From positions 124,001 to 188,000 of the forward strand of contig NZ_BDBS01000023.1 of assembly GCF_001613105.1 (NCBI RefSeq): DNA of 64,000 nucleotides, in the 5' to 3' direction. The translations under genes and the position numbers were made by a program. Within the stretch, counting starts at the first letter, position 1, and every line of letters begins with the position of its first letter. Shown here in pieces: positions 8,043 through 17,047 of the stretch. The stretch comes from Nocardia pseudobrasiliensis NBRC 108224 (lineage in GTDB: Bacteria; Actinomycetota; Actinomycetes; Mycobacteriales; Mycobacteriaceae). The notes beneath the pieces were generated by a model, which did not search any database, was not told the DNA's origin, and was given only the letters and a program-made list of their open reading frames with translations.

Positions 8043-9476
8043 ATGGCGAAAGAGTTGCCGACGTCCCGACTTGCTCGCGGGACCAAGCTGGGTGTGGCGG
8101 TCGCCGGCAATGTCATCCGCGCTCAACGCACTCGGCGCTCCATGCGCGGCCGCTCCGAAGCGGTGCGGGCCCGTATGGCCGAGGAGTCGATGATCCGGGC
8201 GACCGAGCAGATGGTCATGGTGCTGGGCACCATGAAGGGCGTCGCCATGAAGCTCGGGCAGATGCTCTCGGTCCTGGATCTGGATCTGGTTCCCGCCGAA
8301 CATCGCGAACGCTTCCAGCGCCGGCTGGCCGTACTGCGCGACAGCGCGCCGAAGGTGTCCTTCGAGACCATGATCGCGGTGATCGAGGAGGATTTCGGCC
8401 GCCCGATCACCGAGCTGTTCGCCGAATTCGAGCCCGAGCCGATCGCGGCCGCCTCGATCGGCCAGGTCTATCGCGCCCGACTGCACGACGGCCGACAGGT
8501 GGCGGTGAAGGTGCAGTACCCGGGCATCGATGTGGCGGTGCGCGCGGATCTGAAGAATCTGGCCATGTTCCGGCGCGTACTGCAGTCGGCCATGCCCTGG
8601 GTCACCCCGGCGGTCCTCGACGAGCTGCGGCTGAATCTGGAGAGCGAACTCGACTACGTCGCCGAGGCCAACACCCAGTGCGAGATCGCCGAGCTCTACA
8701 CCGACCATCCGTTCATCGTGGTGCCCAAGACATTCCCCGAACTGTCGAGTACGCGGGTGCTGGTCAGCGAATACTTCCCCGGCCGCGGCTTCGAGGAGAT
8801 CCGGGCCCTGCCCGCGGCCGAGCGCAATCGGGTGGGCGAGATCATCTACCGCTTCTACGTGGGATCGCTGTTCACCTTCAACGAGTTCTGCGGCGATCCG
8901 CATCCGGGCAATCTGCTGCTCGGCGACGACGGCCGGGTGGCGTTCCTGGACTTCGGCCTCTACAACCGGATGGATCCCAAACACGTGCAGGCCGAGATGG
9001 CCGGTATTCGGTTCGCGGCCGAGGATCGCGCGGACGAGCTGTGGCAGTTGCTGATCGACCGCGGCGTGATCGAGGAGCCCGACGAGGTCACCCCCGAGGA
9101 GGCGCTGGAATACGTGCTGGCCGCCTGCGAGTGGGTGGTGCTCGACGAGGAGCTGACCATCACCCCCGAATTGGCCAGCGGCGCCTTCGTTCTCGCCGTC
9201 GATCCCCGCGCCGCCGAGTACGCCGGGATGAAACAGCAGAACCTGCCGCCGGAGCATCTGTTCTCCCGCCGCGCCGACTTCCTCACCTTCGGTGTCCTCG
9301 GCCAGTTGGAGGCGACGGCGAACTGGCATCGCATCGCCCGCGAATGGCTCTACGGCGATCCACCGGTCACCGAATTGGGCAAGCTGCATCACGCGTGGCT
9401 GGCGCAGCGCCCCAAGAAGACCCCGAGAACCACCGCGCGCAAGAAGTCGAGCACCGCGAAGCGGCGCAAGGCGTGA
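8043..9476 (+). CDS. ABC1/UbiB-family atypical kinase
   Basis: A 477-residue ABC1 (UbiB/COQ8) protein kinase-like fold. Family marks are the KxGQ motif (MKLGQMLSVLD), the Ala-rich nucleotide loop AAASIGQVYRA, the VKVQYPG lysine strand, HPGNLL for the catalytic loop and FLDFGLY for the metal-binding DFG. The C-terminus is a Lys/Arg-rich tail (PKKTPRTTARKK). In other organisms these proteins support quinone or lipid metabolism through ATPase activity. The target here is unknown. GGAG is 9 bp before the ATG. The next gene starts 28 bp downstream and is probably cotranscribed. Confidence 0.88.
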   Translation: MAKELPTSRLARGTKLGVAVAGNVIRAQRTRRSMRGRSEAVRARMAEESMIRATEQMVMVLGTMKGVAMKLGQMLSVLDLDLVPAEHRERFQRRLAVLRDSAPKVSFETMIAVIEEDFGRPITELFAEFEPEPIAAASIGQVYRARLHDGRQVAVKVQYPGIDVAVRADLKNLAMFRRVLQSAMPWVTPAVLDELRLNLESELDYVAEANTQCEIAELYTDHPFIVVPKTFPELSSTRVLVSEYFPGRGFEEIRALPAAERNRVGEIIYRFYVGSLFTFNEFCGDPHPGNLLLGDDGRVAFLDFGLYNRMDPKHVQAEMAGIRFAAEDRADELWQLLIDRGVIEEPDEVTPEEALEYVLAACEWVVLDEELTITPELASGAFVLAVDPRAAEYAGMKQQNLPPEHLFSRRADFLTFGVLGQLEATANWHRIAREWLYGDPPVTELGKLHHAWLAQRPKKTPRTTARKKSSTAKRRKA

Positions 9477-9503
9477 CCAGCCGTCAGGAGATGTGAAAGA
9501 CCC

Positions 9504-10745
9504 ATGGCAGACAGGGAATTCGACCTCGTGCTGTTCGGCGCGACCGGTTTCGTCGGCAAACTCACCGCCGCCTATCTGGCCGAGACCGCACCGCCGGACG
9601 CGCGGATCGCCCTGGCGGGCCGCTCGCCCGACAAACTCACCGCCGTGCGCGACGAACTGGGCGCGGCGGCCGCGGAATGGCCTCTGCTGGTAGCGGATTC
9701 GTCGGATCAGGCCGGACTCGACGCGCTGGCGGCCCGGACCAAGGTCGTGGTCACCACGGTCGGCCCGTACCTGCGCTACGGCCTGCCGCTGGTGCAGGCC
9801 TGCGCCCAGGCGGGCACCCACTACGCCGATCTGACCGGTGAGCCGCTGTTCATCCGCGAATGTATCGACCGCTACGGCGAACAGGCCGCGGAGACCGGCG
9901 CCAAGATCGTGAATTCCTGTGGCTACGACTCGATTCCGTCGGATCTGAGCGTGTATCAGCTGTATCGCCGCTCGGTCGCGGACAATACGGGCGAGCTCAC
10001 CGACACCACCCTGGTCGCCTGGCTCAAGGGTGGGGCCAGCGGCGGCACCATCGACTCCGGCCGCGCCATGATGGAGGCCATCGCCGCGGATCCGGCCAAG
10101 GGTTCGGTGCTGTCGCATCCGTATTCGCTGAGCCCGGACCGCTCGATGGAACCCGATGTCGGCCGCCAGTCCGATCAGGCCCTGTCGCGCGCGTCGAATA
10201 TCGATCCGAGCCTGGACGGCTGGGTCACCACCTTCATCATGGCCCAGCACAACACCAAGATCGTGCGCCGCAGCAATGGCCTGCTGGGCTGGGTGTACGG
10301 CAAGAACTTCCGCTATCGCGAGGTGATGGGCACCGGTTCGTCGCCGACCGCGCCGCTGGTGGCGGCGGGCGTCGCGGGCGGCATCGTGGCGACCATGGCC
10401 GCCGGCGCGGTGCTGTCGCGAGTCGCGGCCGGACGGCGACTGCTGGATCGGGTGCTGCCCAAGCCCGGCACCGGACCGGACGAGAAGTCCCGGCGCGGCG
10501 GCTGGTTCACCATGAAGACCTTCGCGCACACCACCTCCGGCGCGAAATACGTCTGCACCTTCGCGGGTAAGGGCGATCCGGGCTATCAGGCCACCTCGGT
10601 CATGCTCGGCCAGGCCGGACTGTGCCTGGCCTTCGACGAGCTGCCCGCGCTCGCGGGCATTCTGACCCCGGCCTCGGCCATGGGCGACGCGCTCACCGAG
10701 CGCATGCGCGGGGCGGGCATCACGGTCGAGGTCGAGCCCGCTTGA
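9504..10745 (+). CDS. Saccharopine dehydrogenase-like / trans-acting enoyl reductase family protein
   Basis: 413 residues with an N-terminal NAD(P)-binding Rossmann fold (LVLFGATGFVGKLTAAYL) and the block TTVGPYLRYGLPLVQACAQAGTHYADLTGE. This is typical of the saccharopine-dehydrogenase-like family that includes mycobacterial Rv2449c and the trans-acting enoyl reductase Rv2953. A short Ala/Gly-rich hydrophobic stretch near residue 290-310 suggests membrane association. Family members act in lipid or polyketide reduction. True lysine metabolism is unlikely, and no polyketide synthase lies nearby. Confidence 0.8.
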   Translation: MADREFDLVLFGATGFVGKLTAAYLAETAPPDARIALAGRSPDKLTAVRDELGAAAAEWPLLVADSSDQAGLDALAARTKVVVTTVGPYLRYGLPLVQACAQAGTHYADLTGEPLFIRECIDRYGEQAAETGAKIVNSCGYDSIPSDLSVYQLYRRSVADNTGELTDTTLVAWLKGGASGGTIDSGRAMMEAIAADPAKGSVLSHPYSLSPDRSMEPDVGRQSDQALSRASNIDPSLDGWVTTFIMAQHNTKIVRRSNGLLGWVYGKNFRYREVMGTGSSPTAPLVAAGVAGGIVATMAAGAVLSRVAAGRRLLDRVLPKPGTGPDEKSRRGGWFTMKTFAHTTSGAKYVCTFAGKGDPGYQATSVMLGQAGLCLAFDELPALAGILTPASAMGDALTERMRGAGITVEVEPA

Positions 10746-10753
10746 GGGGTACC

Positions 10754-10784
10754 TGTTACAGGTTGTTACAGCTAGGATGACCGC
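10754..10784 (+). promoter_or_regulatory. Candidate leaderless promoter with MtrA-like direct repeat
   Basis: TGTTACAG occurs twice, at 10754-10761 and 10764-10771, giving GTTAC-N5-GTTAC. This fits the direct-repeat form reported for actinobacterial MtrA boxes. A -10-like TAGGAT at 10773-10778 ends 6 nt before the GTG start at 10785, so the transcript may begin at or near the start codon. All assignments are inferred. Confidence 0.4.
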
Positions 10785-11417
10785 GTGAACCTCGCCCGGC
10801 GCACCATGAACAATCCCGCGTTCGCGCTCGTCTACGAACGCGCGTGGCGCCCGGCGACGTTCTTCCTGGCGACCGGTCGCACCATGCAGGCCGACCGCCG
10901 CGATGCCGCGCGCACCCTGCACCTGCGCCCGGACAGCAGGGTGCTCGACGTCGCGTGCGGTCCAGGCAATATCACCCACTATCTGAGCGAACAGCTCGAC
11001 GGCGACGGTTTCGCGATCGGCATCGACTTCTCCGGACCCATGCTGCGCCAGGCCCGCGCGGACAACTCCGGCCCGCACGTCGGTTACGTCCGCGGCGATG
11101 CTCGCCGATTGCCGTTCCCCGACGGCAGTTTCGACGCCGTGTGCTGTTTCGGTGCGCTGTACCTGATTCCCGATCCGCTCGAGGCGGCCCGGGAGATGAT
11201 CCGGGTACTGGCCCCGGGCGGTCGCATCGCCATCAGCACCAGCCAGCGCACCGACACCTGGTTCGGCGCGGTGAGCTCGGCGGTCGGGAATGCCGGCGGG
11301 CTGCGGGTTTTCGATATCGACACCTTTCCCGAGCTGTTCACCCAGGCGGGCCTGGTCGACATCGAGCAGGAGATCCACGGACTGCTTCAGTACGTGAGCG
11401 CCTCTCGGCCCCAATGA
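10785..11417 (+). CDS. Class I SAM-dependent methyltransferase
   Basis: 210 residues of the methyltransferase type 11/25 fold. SAM-binding motif I is VLDVACGPGNIT (about 53-64), followed by GIDFSGPML and an acidic block GDARRLPFPDGSFDAVCCFGALY, ordered as in small-molecule and lipid methyltransferases. The acceptor is unknown. The GTG start lacks a ribosome binding site but sits 6 nt after a -10-like TAGGAT, which suggests leaderless translation. It is followed by a secreted lipase gene with its own ribosome binding site. Confidence 0.82.
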   Translation: MNLARRTMNNPAFALVYERAWRPATFFLATGRTMQADRRDAARTLHLRPDSRVLDVACGPGNITHYLSEQLDGDGFAIGIDFSGPMLRQARADNSGPHVGYVRGDARRLPFPDGSFDAVCCFGALYLIPDPLEAAREMIRVLAPGGRIAISTSQRTDTWFGAVSSAVGNAGGLRVFDIDTFPELFTQAGLVDIEQEIHGLLQYVSASRPQ

Positions 11418-11496
11418 ATCTCAATCGTTTCGATCATCCCGGTCCCTGAAACCCGTTACAGTACTGGCGGGTAGCAGGAACTGGGAGGGGTGGGGT

Positions 11497-12909
11497 ATGG
11501 CACTGTCCATTCGACGATGGTGGGGCTCGGCGACCATGGTGCTGGCGGTTTGCGCGACCGCGCTCGCCGCACCGGCGCACCTGACACCGAAAGCCGCTGC
11601 GGAGCCGGAGATCTCGACCGTGGCGCAGGGCGAAGACGACACCTTCTACACCCCGCCCGCGGGATACGAGGACACCGCGCCGGGCACGGTACTGCGCAGC
11701 AGGCCGGTCGTGGTCAAAGCGCTCGAGCTGTTCCCCGTCCGCGCGCAGAGTTGGCAGCTGCTCTATCGGACAACCGATTCCGACGGAAATCCCTACGCCT
11801 CGGTCACCACGGTCATGGTCCCGCAGGGTCCCGCGCGGCCGCGACCACTGCTGTCCTACAACATGGCCTACGACTCCATGCAGCGCGCGTGCATGCCCTC
11901 GTACTCATTGGTCAACAGCAATCCGCTCGATATCCTCGATACCGCCAAGGAGTCCGGATTCGCGCTGCCGCCCATGGAATTCGCGCTCACCGCGGCCGGT
12001 CTGGCGCGCGGCTGGGCGGTTTCGGTACCCGACGCCTCGGGTGTCGACAACAACTTCCTCACCCCGCGCGTCATGGGCTACACCGTCCTCGACGGCATTC
12101 GCGCCGCGGAGAACTTCACCCCGCTCGGCCTGCCCGGCGCGGCCACCCGGACCGCCATGTGGGGCTACTCCGGTGGCGGCATCACCACCGACTGGGCCGC
12201 CGAACTGCAACCCGAATACGCGCCCGAGCTGAATCTGGCCGGGGCCGTACTCGGCGCTCCCGTCAACGATTTCGACGGAGCCCTGCGCGCGGTGAACGGA
12301 CGGCTGCTCGGCGGCCTGGCCCCGATCGGCGTCGCGGCCCTGGCCAAGGACTCCCCTGAACTCGCCGCGACCATCGATCACTATCTGACCCCCCAGGGCC
12401 GGGCGGTGGTCGCCGCCGCGGGGCGCGACTGCGCTCCCGAAACCGTGCTGAAGAATCTGTTCCGCCGCTCCGATCAGCTCATGATCGCGCCGATGGATCA
12501 GGTCCTGGCCGATCCGGCCCTGCGGGCCGCACTGCGCGAACGCGCCCGCGGCTTCGCCACGCCCACCACCCCGCTCTATGTCGTCAACGGTCTGAACGAC
12601 GAGGTCAGTCCGATTGCGGCGGTGGACGATCTGGTCGCCGGATTCTGCGCCGGGGGCGCGTCGGTGAGCTACACCCGCGACGCGCTGCCCGATCTGGTCA
12701 GCGACCACACCATCATCGCGCTGACCTCGGCCGGTCCCGCCATGGCCTGGCTCGATCGCGTACTGGCGGGCCAGACCCCGCCGCCGGGCTGCACGACCAC
12801 CACGGTCGCCTCCACCCTGGTCGATCCGGCGGGCCTGGCCGCCCTGCCCGGTTTCGCCGCCGCACTGGTCCAGACCATGCTCGGAATCGCCTTGGGCGCA
12901 GGGCATTAG
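11497..12909 (+). CDS. Secreted lipase (LIP/secretory lipase family)
   Basis: A 470-residue exported protein with a signal peptide (about residues 1-36, cleavage likely near KAAAEPE). The secretory lipase fold has nucleophile S225 in GYSGGGITTDWAAEL, an Asp in VNGLNDEVSP and a His in VSDHTI. Such enzymes hydrolyse external triacylglycerols or esters. The ATG has GGGAGGGG upstream. A second member of the family is at 52576-53712. The C-terminal hydrophobic segment (LPGFAAALVQTMLGIALGAGH) is a possible membrane- or envelope-associating tail. Confidence 0.88.
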   Translation: MALSIRRWWGSATMVLAVCATALAAPAHLTPKAAAEPEISTVAQGEDDTFYTPPAGYEDTAPGTVLRSRPVVVKALELFPVRAQSWQLLYRTTDSDGNPYASVTTVMVPQGPARPRPLLSYNMAYDSMQRACMPSYSLVNSNPLDILDTAKESGFALPPMEFALTAAGLARGWAVSVPDASGVDNNFLTPRVMGYTVLDGIRAAENFTPLGLPGAATRTAMWGYSGGGITTDWAAELQPEYAPELNLAGAVLGAPVNDFDGALRAVNGRLLGGLAPIGVAALAKDSPELAATIDHYLTPQGRAVVAAAGRDCAPETVLKNLFRRSDQLMIAPMDQVLADPALRAALRERARGFATPTTPLYVVNGLNDEVSPIAAVDDLVAGFCAGGASVSYTRDALPDLVSDHTIIALTSAGPAMAWLDRVLAGQTPPPGCTTTTVASTLVDPAGLAALPGFAAALVQTMLGIALGAGH

Positions 12910-13020
12910 ACCAATCCCGCGGTGGCAATGGTGTGCCGGGTCACAGTGGCGACGCCCGACACGCCCGATCCCGGTCGGGTAGGGTCCCGATCGAGGGGCG
13001 GTGATCGGAAGGGGAGCACA

Positions 13021-13413
13021 GTGGGGGTCCCGGAAACCGGACAGCAGGCTGCTCGCGAACTGTATTCCGCGACCACGGGTTCCGATGGTTCGATCTTCGA
13101 AATCGACGAGGATGTGGCCCGGAGCCTGGCCGCGGCGTGCGATCGCCTGATCGAGGATCTGCAGCGCGCCCATACCCTCGATCCCCAGGTCACCGACGTC
13201 ACCGGCTTTCCGAAACTGCCCTCCGGCCAGGCCCTGACCCAGGGCTTCGCCGACAAGGGCCGCGAATTCCTGGACCTCATCACGGCTTTCCAGCAGACCG
13301 CGCTGCTGTTCAAGGCCGCCTATCTGGCCGCGGGCCGATACGTCGAGGAGGCCGAGGCCGCCGGCCGCGCCGCGGTGGAGTTGGTCACCGTGCGGCTGGA
13401 GGATCATCGGTGA
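13021..13413 (+). CDS. Small helical protein of an EspG-linked type VII secretion module
   Basis: 130 residues, mostly predicted helix, without signal peptide, lipobox or Cys. I do not recognise a named family. GTG at 13021 follows GGGGAG. The frame is open upstream to 12922, but that part is low-complexity. Its stop overlaps the next start (GTGA), and the third gene is EspG-like. By context it may be an ESX-type helical-hairpin substrate analogous to a PE or WXG100 protein. No clear WXG or YxxxD/E export motif was found, so this remains inference. Confidence 0.6.
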   Translation: MGVPETGQQAARELYSATTGSDGSIFEIDEDVARSLAAACDRLIEDLQRAHTLDPQVTDVTGFPKLPSGQALTQGFADKGREFLDLITAFQQTALLFKAAYLAAGRYVEEAEAAGRAAVELVTVRLEDHR

Positions 13414-13970
13414 GCCCGGCCGAGGTCGATCCGCCCTACGTGCCGGATCGCGAGGTCTTCGGCGCGTTCACCCATCAGGAGATCTGGGATCTGGTGCACG
13501 AATCGCTCGATCCCGCGGCCCTCGGCCGGGTCGCCGACACCTGGCGTCGCCAAGCCGAACTGGTCGGCGAGGCGTTCCGGGTGTTCGCCGATTCGGTCAA
13601 CGGTGAACTCGCCCGCTGGCGCGGCCACAGTCGCGAGGTCGCCCAGCGCGCCACCCGCGAATTCGTCGACCGCGGCCTGGCTCTGCCCGACGCCTGCGAC
13701 ACCCTCCAGCGCCTGATGGAGGCCGATGCCGAAGCCGCGCAATCGATTCGCGACGCCATCCCGCCCCCGCCGCGGCCCTACCGCCCGCTCGACGATCCGG
13801 CGGCCGAGGCCGTCCACGGCGGTCGACGCCGGATGGATTACGACCTGGCCGCCGCGGCCGCCCTCGCCGACGCCCGCGATGTGCTCACCTACGTGTACAA
13901 CCCGACCCTGCCCGCCTCCGGAGACCGGGTGCCCAGATTCGCCCCGGCGCCGAGCGGGGGTCGCGAGTAG
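13410..13970 (+). CDS. PPE-like helical protein, EspG-linked
   Basis: 186 residues starting at a GTG that overlaps the previous stop by 4 bp. The N-terminal two thirds are helical and contain FTHQEIWDLVHESLDPAAL and a WRG turn (ELARWRGHSREVAQ), resembling the Trp-containing hairpin of PPE or WXG-type proteins. A Pro-rich segment (PPPPRPYRPLDDP) and a short tail follow. There is no signal peptide. The likely role is partner or substrate of type VII secretion, chaperoned by the EspG-like protein encoded next; this is inferred from context. Confidence 0.6.
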   Translation: MSPAEVDPPYVPDREVFGAFTHQEIWDLVHESLDPAALGRVADTWRRQAELVGEAFRVFADSVNGELARWRGHSREVAQRATREFVDRGLALPDACDTLQRLMEADAEAAQSIRDAIPPPPRPYRPLDDPAAEAVHGGRRRMDYDLAAAAALADARDVLTYVYNPTLPASGDRVPRFAPAPSGGRE

Positions 13971-14677
13971 TGAAGTGGGTCCTCACCCCGGACGAGTTCA
14001 CACACGTCTGGGCCTCCGAGACCGGCCTGGATCGACGGCCCTATCCGGTGAACATGGTTCCGGCGGCCACCACGCGCACCGAGAGCGAATACGCCGCGCT
14101 GAGCCTGCGGCATCGCTACGCCCGCAATACCGATCCGGATCTGACCGCCGCGCTGCTGCTGTGCGCGCGGGCCGACGCGACCACGATCACGGTCTCCGGT
14201 GAGCGTCACGGCCGCGAACCCGAACGCATCCTCGCCTTCGCGGCCGTGGTCCACAATCACGCCGGAATTCTGATCGGTCGCGCCGACGCGGTGGTGGTGC
14301 GGGTCTGCCACGCCCGCGCGCTCGGCGCGGAACTGGTCGAGGTGATCGGCTCTGCCCCGCCCGGACAGGGCGAATCGATGCGCGAACCGCAGGAGGCCGT
14401 GCTGGATCCCGAGGGCAAACCGCCCTATCTGACCCACGGCCATCGCAATGCCGCCCGCTTCCGGCGAAAACTCCGCGATCCGGTCGACTCCCGCGGCTTC
14501 ATCACCGTCACCGTCGCACCCGATAATCCGATGTCACCCCCGACCCGCCACCGCACCTGGCTCGATTTCACCGGCGACGGCCGCTATCTGCTCACCACCG
14601 CCGCCGATCTCTCCCTCACCCCGGTCGCCGATGGCGATCTCGCCGCTCAACTGACCCGCCTGGCCTGCATCCAGTGA
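13970..14677 (+). CDS. EspG-family ESX secretion-associated protein
   Basis: 235 residues with the EspG signature at the N-terminus (WVLTPDEFTHVWASETGLDRRPYP) and a matching alpha/beta fold. EspG proteins are cytosolic chaperones that bind the tip of PE-PPE dimers and deliver them to ESX type VII secretion systems. The GTG start overlaps the upstream TAG by 1 nt, so all three genes from 13021 form one tight operon. No EccB/C/D/E or mycosin gene is present, so the export machinery must be elsewhere. The protein is slightly shorter than typical mycobacterial EspG. Confidence 0.75.
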   Translation: MKWVLTPDEFTHVWASETGLDRRPYPVNMVPAATTRTESEYAALSLRHRYARNTDPDLTAALLLCARADATTITVSGERHGREPERILAFAAVVHNHAGILIGRADAVVVRVCHARALGAELVEVIGSAPPGQGESMREPQEAVLDPEGKPPYLTHGHRNAARFRRKLRDPVDSRGFITVTVAPDNPMSPPTRHRTWLDFTGDGRYLLTTAADLSLTPVADGDLAAQLTRLACIQ

Positions 14678-14708
14678 TTCCGGGACAACACAGGCCATAC
14701 TCGCTTGC

Positions 14709-15557
14709 ATGCCCAAATCTCCCCGCCCCGGCTCGATCACCAAGGCGCTACGCGCCGACGGTGTGAAGGTCGGCGATCTCGACACCTCGGCCACGCCCGG
14801 CTACAAGGGCGCCAAGGCCGACGGTGAGAAGCTGCTCGCAGAACGCACCCAGGTCCTGTCGGATCTGCAGGAGATGCTCTACGCCAACGGTCGTTCCGGC
14901 GATCCTCGCAGTGTGCTGCTGGTACTGCAGGGTATGGACACCGCGGGCAAGGGCGGCATCGTGCGTCATGTCATCGGCTCGGTCGATCCGCAGGGCGTCG
15001 ATCACGCGGCCTTCGGCGTGCCGACCGCGGAGGAGAAGCGTCATCACTATCTGTGGCGCATCCGTCGAAAGCTGCCGCGCGGCGGGCAGATCGGCGTCTT
15101 CGACCGCTCCCACTACGAGGATGTGCTGGTGGTGCGGGTGCACGATCTGGTCGCGCCCGAGGTGTGGGGTAAGCGCTACGACGAGATCAACAAGTTCGAG
15201 GCCAAACTCGTCGAGGCGGGCACCACCATCGTGAAGGTGGCCATGTTCGTCTCCCTGGACGAGCAGAAGAAGCGATTGGCCCAGCGCCTCGAACGACCGG
15301 ACAAATATTGGAAGTTCAATCCGGGCGATATCGACGAGCGCGCCTACTGGCCCGCCTATCAGGAGGCCTACCAGGCCATGCTCGATCGCACCTCGACCGA
15401 GCAGGCCCCCTGGCACGTCATTCCCGCCGATCGCAAGTGGTACGCCCGCCTGGCCGTCACCGAACTGCTGATCGACGCACTGCAACGCCTCGAATTGACC
15501 TGGCCGAAGGCCCAATTCGACGTGGCCGAACAGCAGCGCCGCCTCGCCGACGCGTAG
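14709..15557 (+). CDS. PPK2-family polyphosphate kinase
   Basis: 282 residues of the PPK2 family, which transfers phosphate between inorganic polyphosphate and nucleotides. Walker A is GMDTAGKGG (75-83), followed by FDRSHYEDVLVVRVHDLV (Walker B/lid) and the DKYWKFNPGDIDER block. The reaction direction and nucleotide preference cannot be told from sequence. The ATG at 14709 lacks a good ribosome binding site but lies 7 nt after a -10-like CATACT, so it may be leaderless and independent of the EspG operon 31 bp upstream. Confidence 0.9.
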   Translation: MPKSPRPGSITKALRADGVKVGDLDTSATPGYKGAKADGEKLLAERTQVLSDLQEMLYANGRSGDPRSVLLVLQGMDTAGKGGIVRHVIGSVDPQGVDHAAFGVPTAEEKRHHYLWRIRRKLPRGGQIGVFDRSHYEDVLVVRVHDLVAPEVWGKRYDEINKFEAKLVEAGTTIVKVAMFVSLDEQKKRLAQRLERPDKYWKFNPGDIDERAYWPAYQEAYQAMLDRTSTEQAPWHVIPADRKWYARLAVTELLIDALQRLELTWPKAQFDVAEQQRRLADA

Positions 15558-15701
15558 GGGTCCGAACATCTCGCGAACATGAAGTTCTGACCGGAATCTC
15601 AGGTTGGCCGGTAATCATGTGTCCGGGCGCGACGTCCGTCCGGCCGCGCCCGTACCATCGGGGCGGCATGGAACGGGTGTCCTCACGAACACAGGAAAGG
15701 C

Positions 15702-16484
15702 GTGGTGAACTCGAAGGTGAGCAAGAATCCTCGGGGTAAGAATGCGCTGGCCTCGGTGCAGCGCACCGATCGGACGCGCACCATTCTGATCCAAGTGGGT
15801 GTGGCCGTAGTCCTGGTCGGCCTCATCGCCGCCATCGGGATCAGCATCGCGGTGCGCAACGCCGAGAAGAACGATCCGGGGCCCACGCCACCGATTCCCT
15901 CCCAGGCCACGGCCGACGGCATCGTCGGCTCGCTGACCGACAACGGTTCGATCCGGCTCGCCAAGGCCGGCGCCAAGACCGTCGTCCGCGTGGTCGCCGA
16001 TCTGCAGTGCCCGGCCTGCCAGCAGTTCGAGGCCCTCAACGGCAAGACCCTGGAGGAGGCGGTCGCCTCCGGTAATACGGCCGTCGAGTACAACATCATC
16101 GCGTTCCTGGATCCGAACTCCGGCGGCAACAGCCGCTACTCCTCGCGCGCGGCCAATGCCGCCTACTGCGTGGCCGGTAGCGATCCGGCCAAATTCCAGA
16201 AATGGCTGGAGAGCATGTTCAAGCAGCAGCCGCCGGAGGGCGCGGGCGGCCTGCCCGACGACAAGCTGGTCCAGATCGCCAAGGATGCCGGGTACACCGA
16301 TCCCGCTGTGGGCCAGTGCATTACCGATCACAAGTACGACAAGTACGTGCAGAAGGTCACCAAGGACGCGCTGAACAGCGGCATCCACCAGACTCCGACG
16401 ATCTACGTCAACGGCCAGCAGTTGCAGCCGAACGACCTCTCGCCCGACGCCTTCAAGCAGAAGATCGAGGCCGTGGCGAAGTGA
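15702..16484 (+). CDS. Membrane-anchored DsbA-like thioredoxin-fold protein
   Basis: 260 residues: a short basic cytosolic N-terminus, one transmembrane helix (about 28-50), then an extracytoplasmic thioredoxin fold with the active site C103-P-A-C106 (DLQCPACQQF) and the cis-Pro loop THQTPTIYVNG-like near residue 235 (HQTPTIYVNGQ). It is expected to introduce disulfides into exported proteins. The adjacent, overlapping VKOR gene would reoxidise it. Two consecutive GTG codons could start; AGGAAAGG precedes both. The complete pair is the actinobacterial equivalent of DsbA-DsbB. Confidence 0.88.
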   Translation: MVNSKVSKNPRGKNALASVQRTDRTRTILIQVGVAVVLVGLIAAIGISIAVRNAEKNDPGPTPPIPSQATADGIVGSLTDNGSIRLAKAGAKTVVRVVADLQCPACQQFEALNGKTLEEAVASGNTAVEYNIIAFLDPNSGGNSRYSSRAANAAYCVAGSDPAKFQKWLESMFKQQPPEGAGGLPDDKLVQIAKDAGYTDPAVGQCITDHKYDKYVQKVTKDALNSGIHQTPTIYVNGQQLQPNDLSPDAFKQKIEAVAK

Positions 16485-17047
16485 TCGGCGCACCTGCTCG
16501 TTCCGCGTGGCTGCTGCTGATCGCCGGTCTCGCGGGCTGGATCTCGGCGGTCACGCTGACGGTGGAGCGGTTCAAGCTGTTCCAGAATCCGGACTATCGG
16601 CCGTCCTGCAGCATCAATCCCGTGCTGGCCTGCGGGTCGGTCATGACCACCCATCAGGCGGCGGTATTCGGATTCCCGAATCCGCTGATCGGCGTGGTCG
16701 GCTTCTCGGTCGTGGTGACCGTCGCGGTGCTGGCCATCGCCGGAGTCGGTCTGCCCAAATGGTTCTGGGGCGGGCTCTGGCTGGGCGCGGCGCTGGGTAT
16801 CGGCTTCATCGGCTGGCTGATCTTCCAGAGTCTGTACCGGATCAACGCCCTGTGCCCGTACTGCATGGTGGTCTGGGCGTTCACCCCGGTCATCCTCGCG
16901 GTGGTCACCGATCTGCTGTGGCACGATTCGCCCATGCCGCTACGGATCCTCGCCGAATGGCGCTGGACCTTCGTGGCCCTGTTCTACGCGGTCGTGCTGC
17001 TGCTGGTGTTCCTGCGCTTCCAGGACTATTGGCTCTCGCTGTTCTAA
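16481..17047 (+). CDS. Vitamin K epoxide reductase (VKOR) family protein
   Basis: A 188-residue membrane protein with about five hydrophobic helices. It carries the VKOR redox cysteines: the loop pair C43 and C52 (CSINPVLACGSV) and the membrane-embedded CPYC. It is expected to pass electrons from a DsbA-like partner to quinone. The GTG start overlaps the DsbA-like gene's TGA by 4 bp, so partner supply is coupled. Its stop overlaps the convergent protease gene by 4 bp (17044-17047). Confidence 0.9.
   Translation: MIGAPARSAWLLLIAGLAGWISAVTLTVERFKLFQNPDYRPSCSINPVLACGSVMTTHQAAVFGFPNPLIGVVGFSVVVTVAVLAIAGVGLPKWFWGGLWLGAALGIGFIGWLIFQSLYRINALCPYCMVVWAFTPVILAVVTDLLWHDSPMPLRILAEWRWTFVALFYAVVLLLVFLRFQDYWLSLF

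Noticed and set aside
7950..11414. A very long open frame on the minus strand (about 1150 codons)
   Set aside because: It lies antisense to the ABC1 kinase, saccharopine-dehydrogenase-like and methyltransferase genes, has a composition typical of a GC-rich shadow frame and contains no domain.
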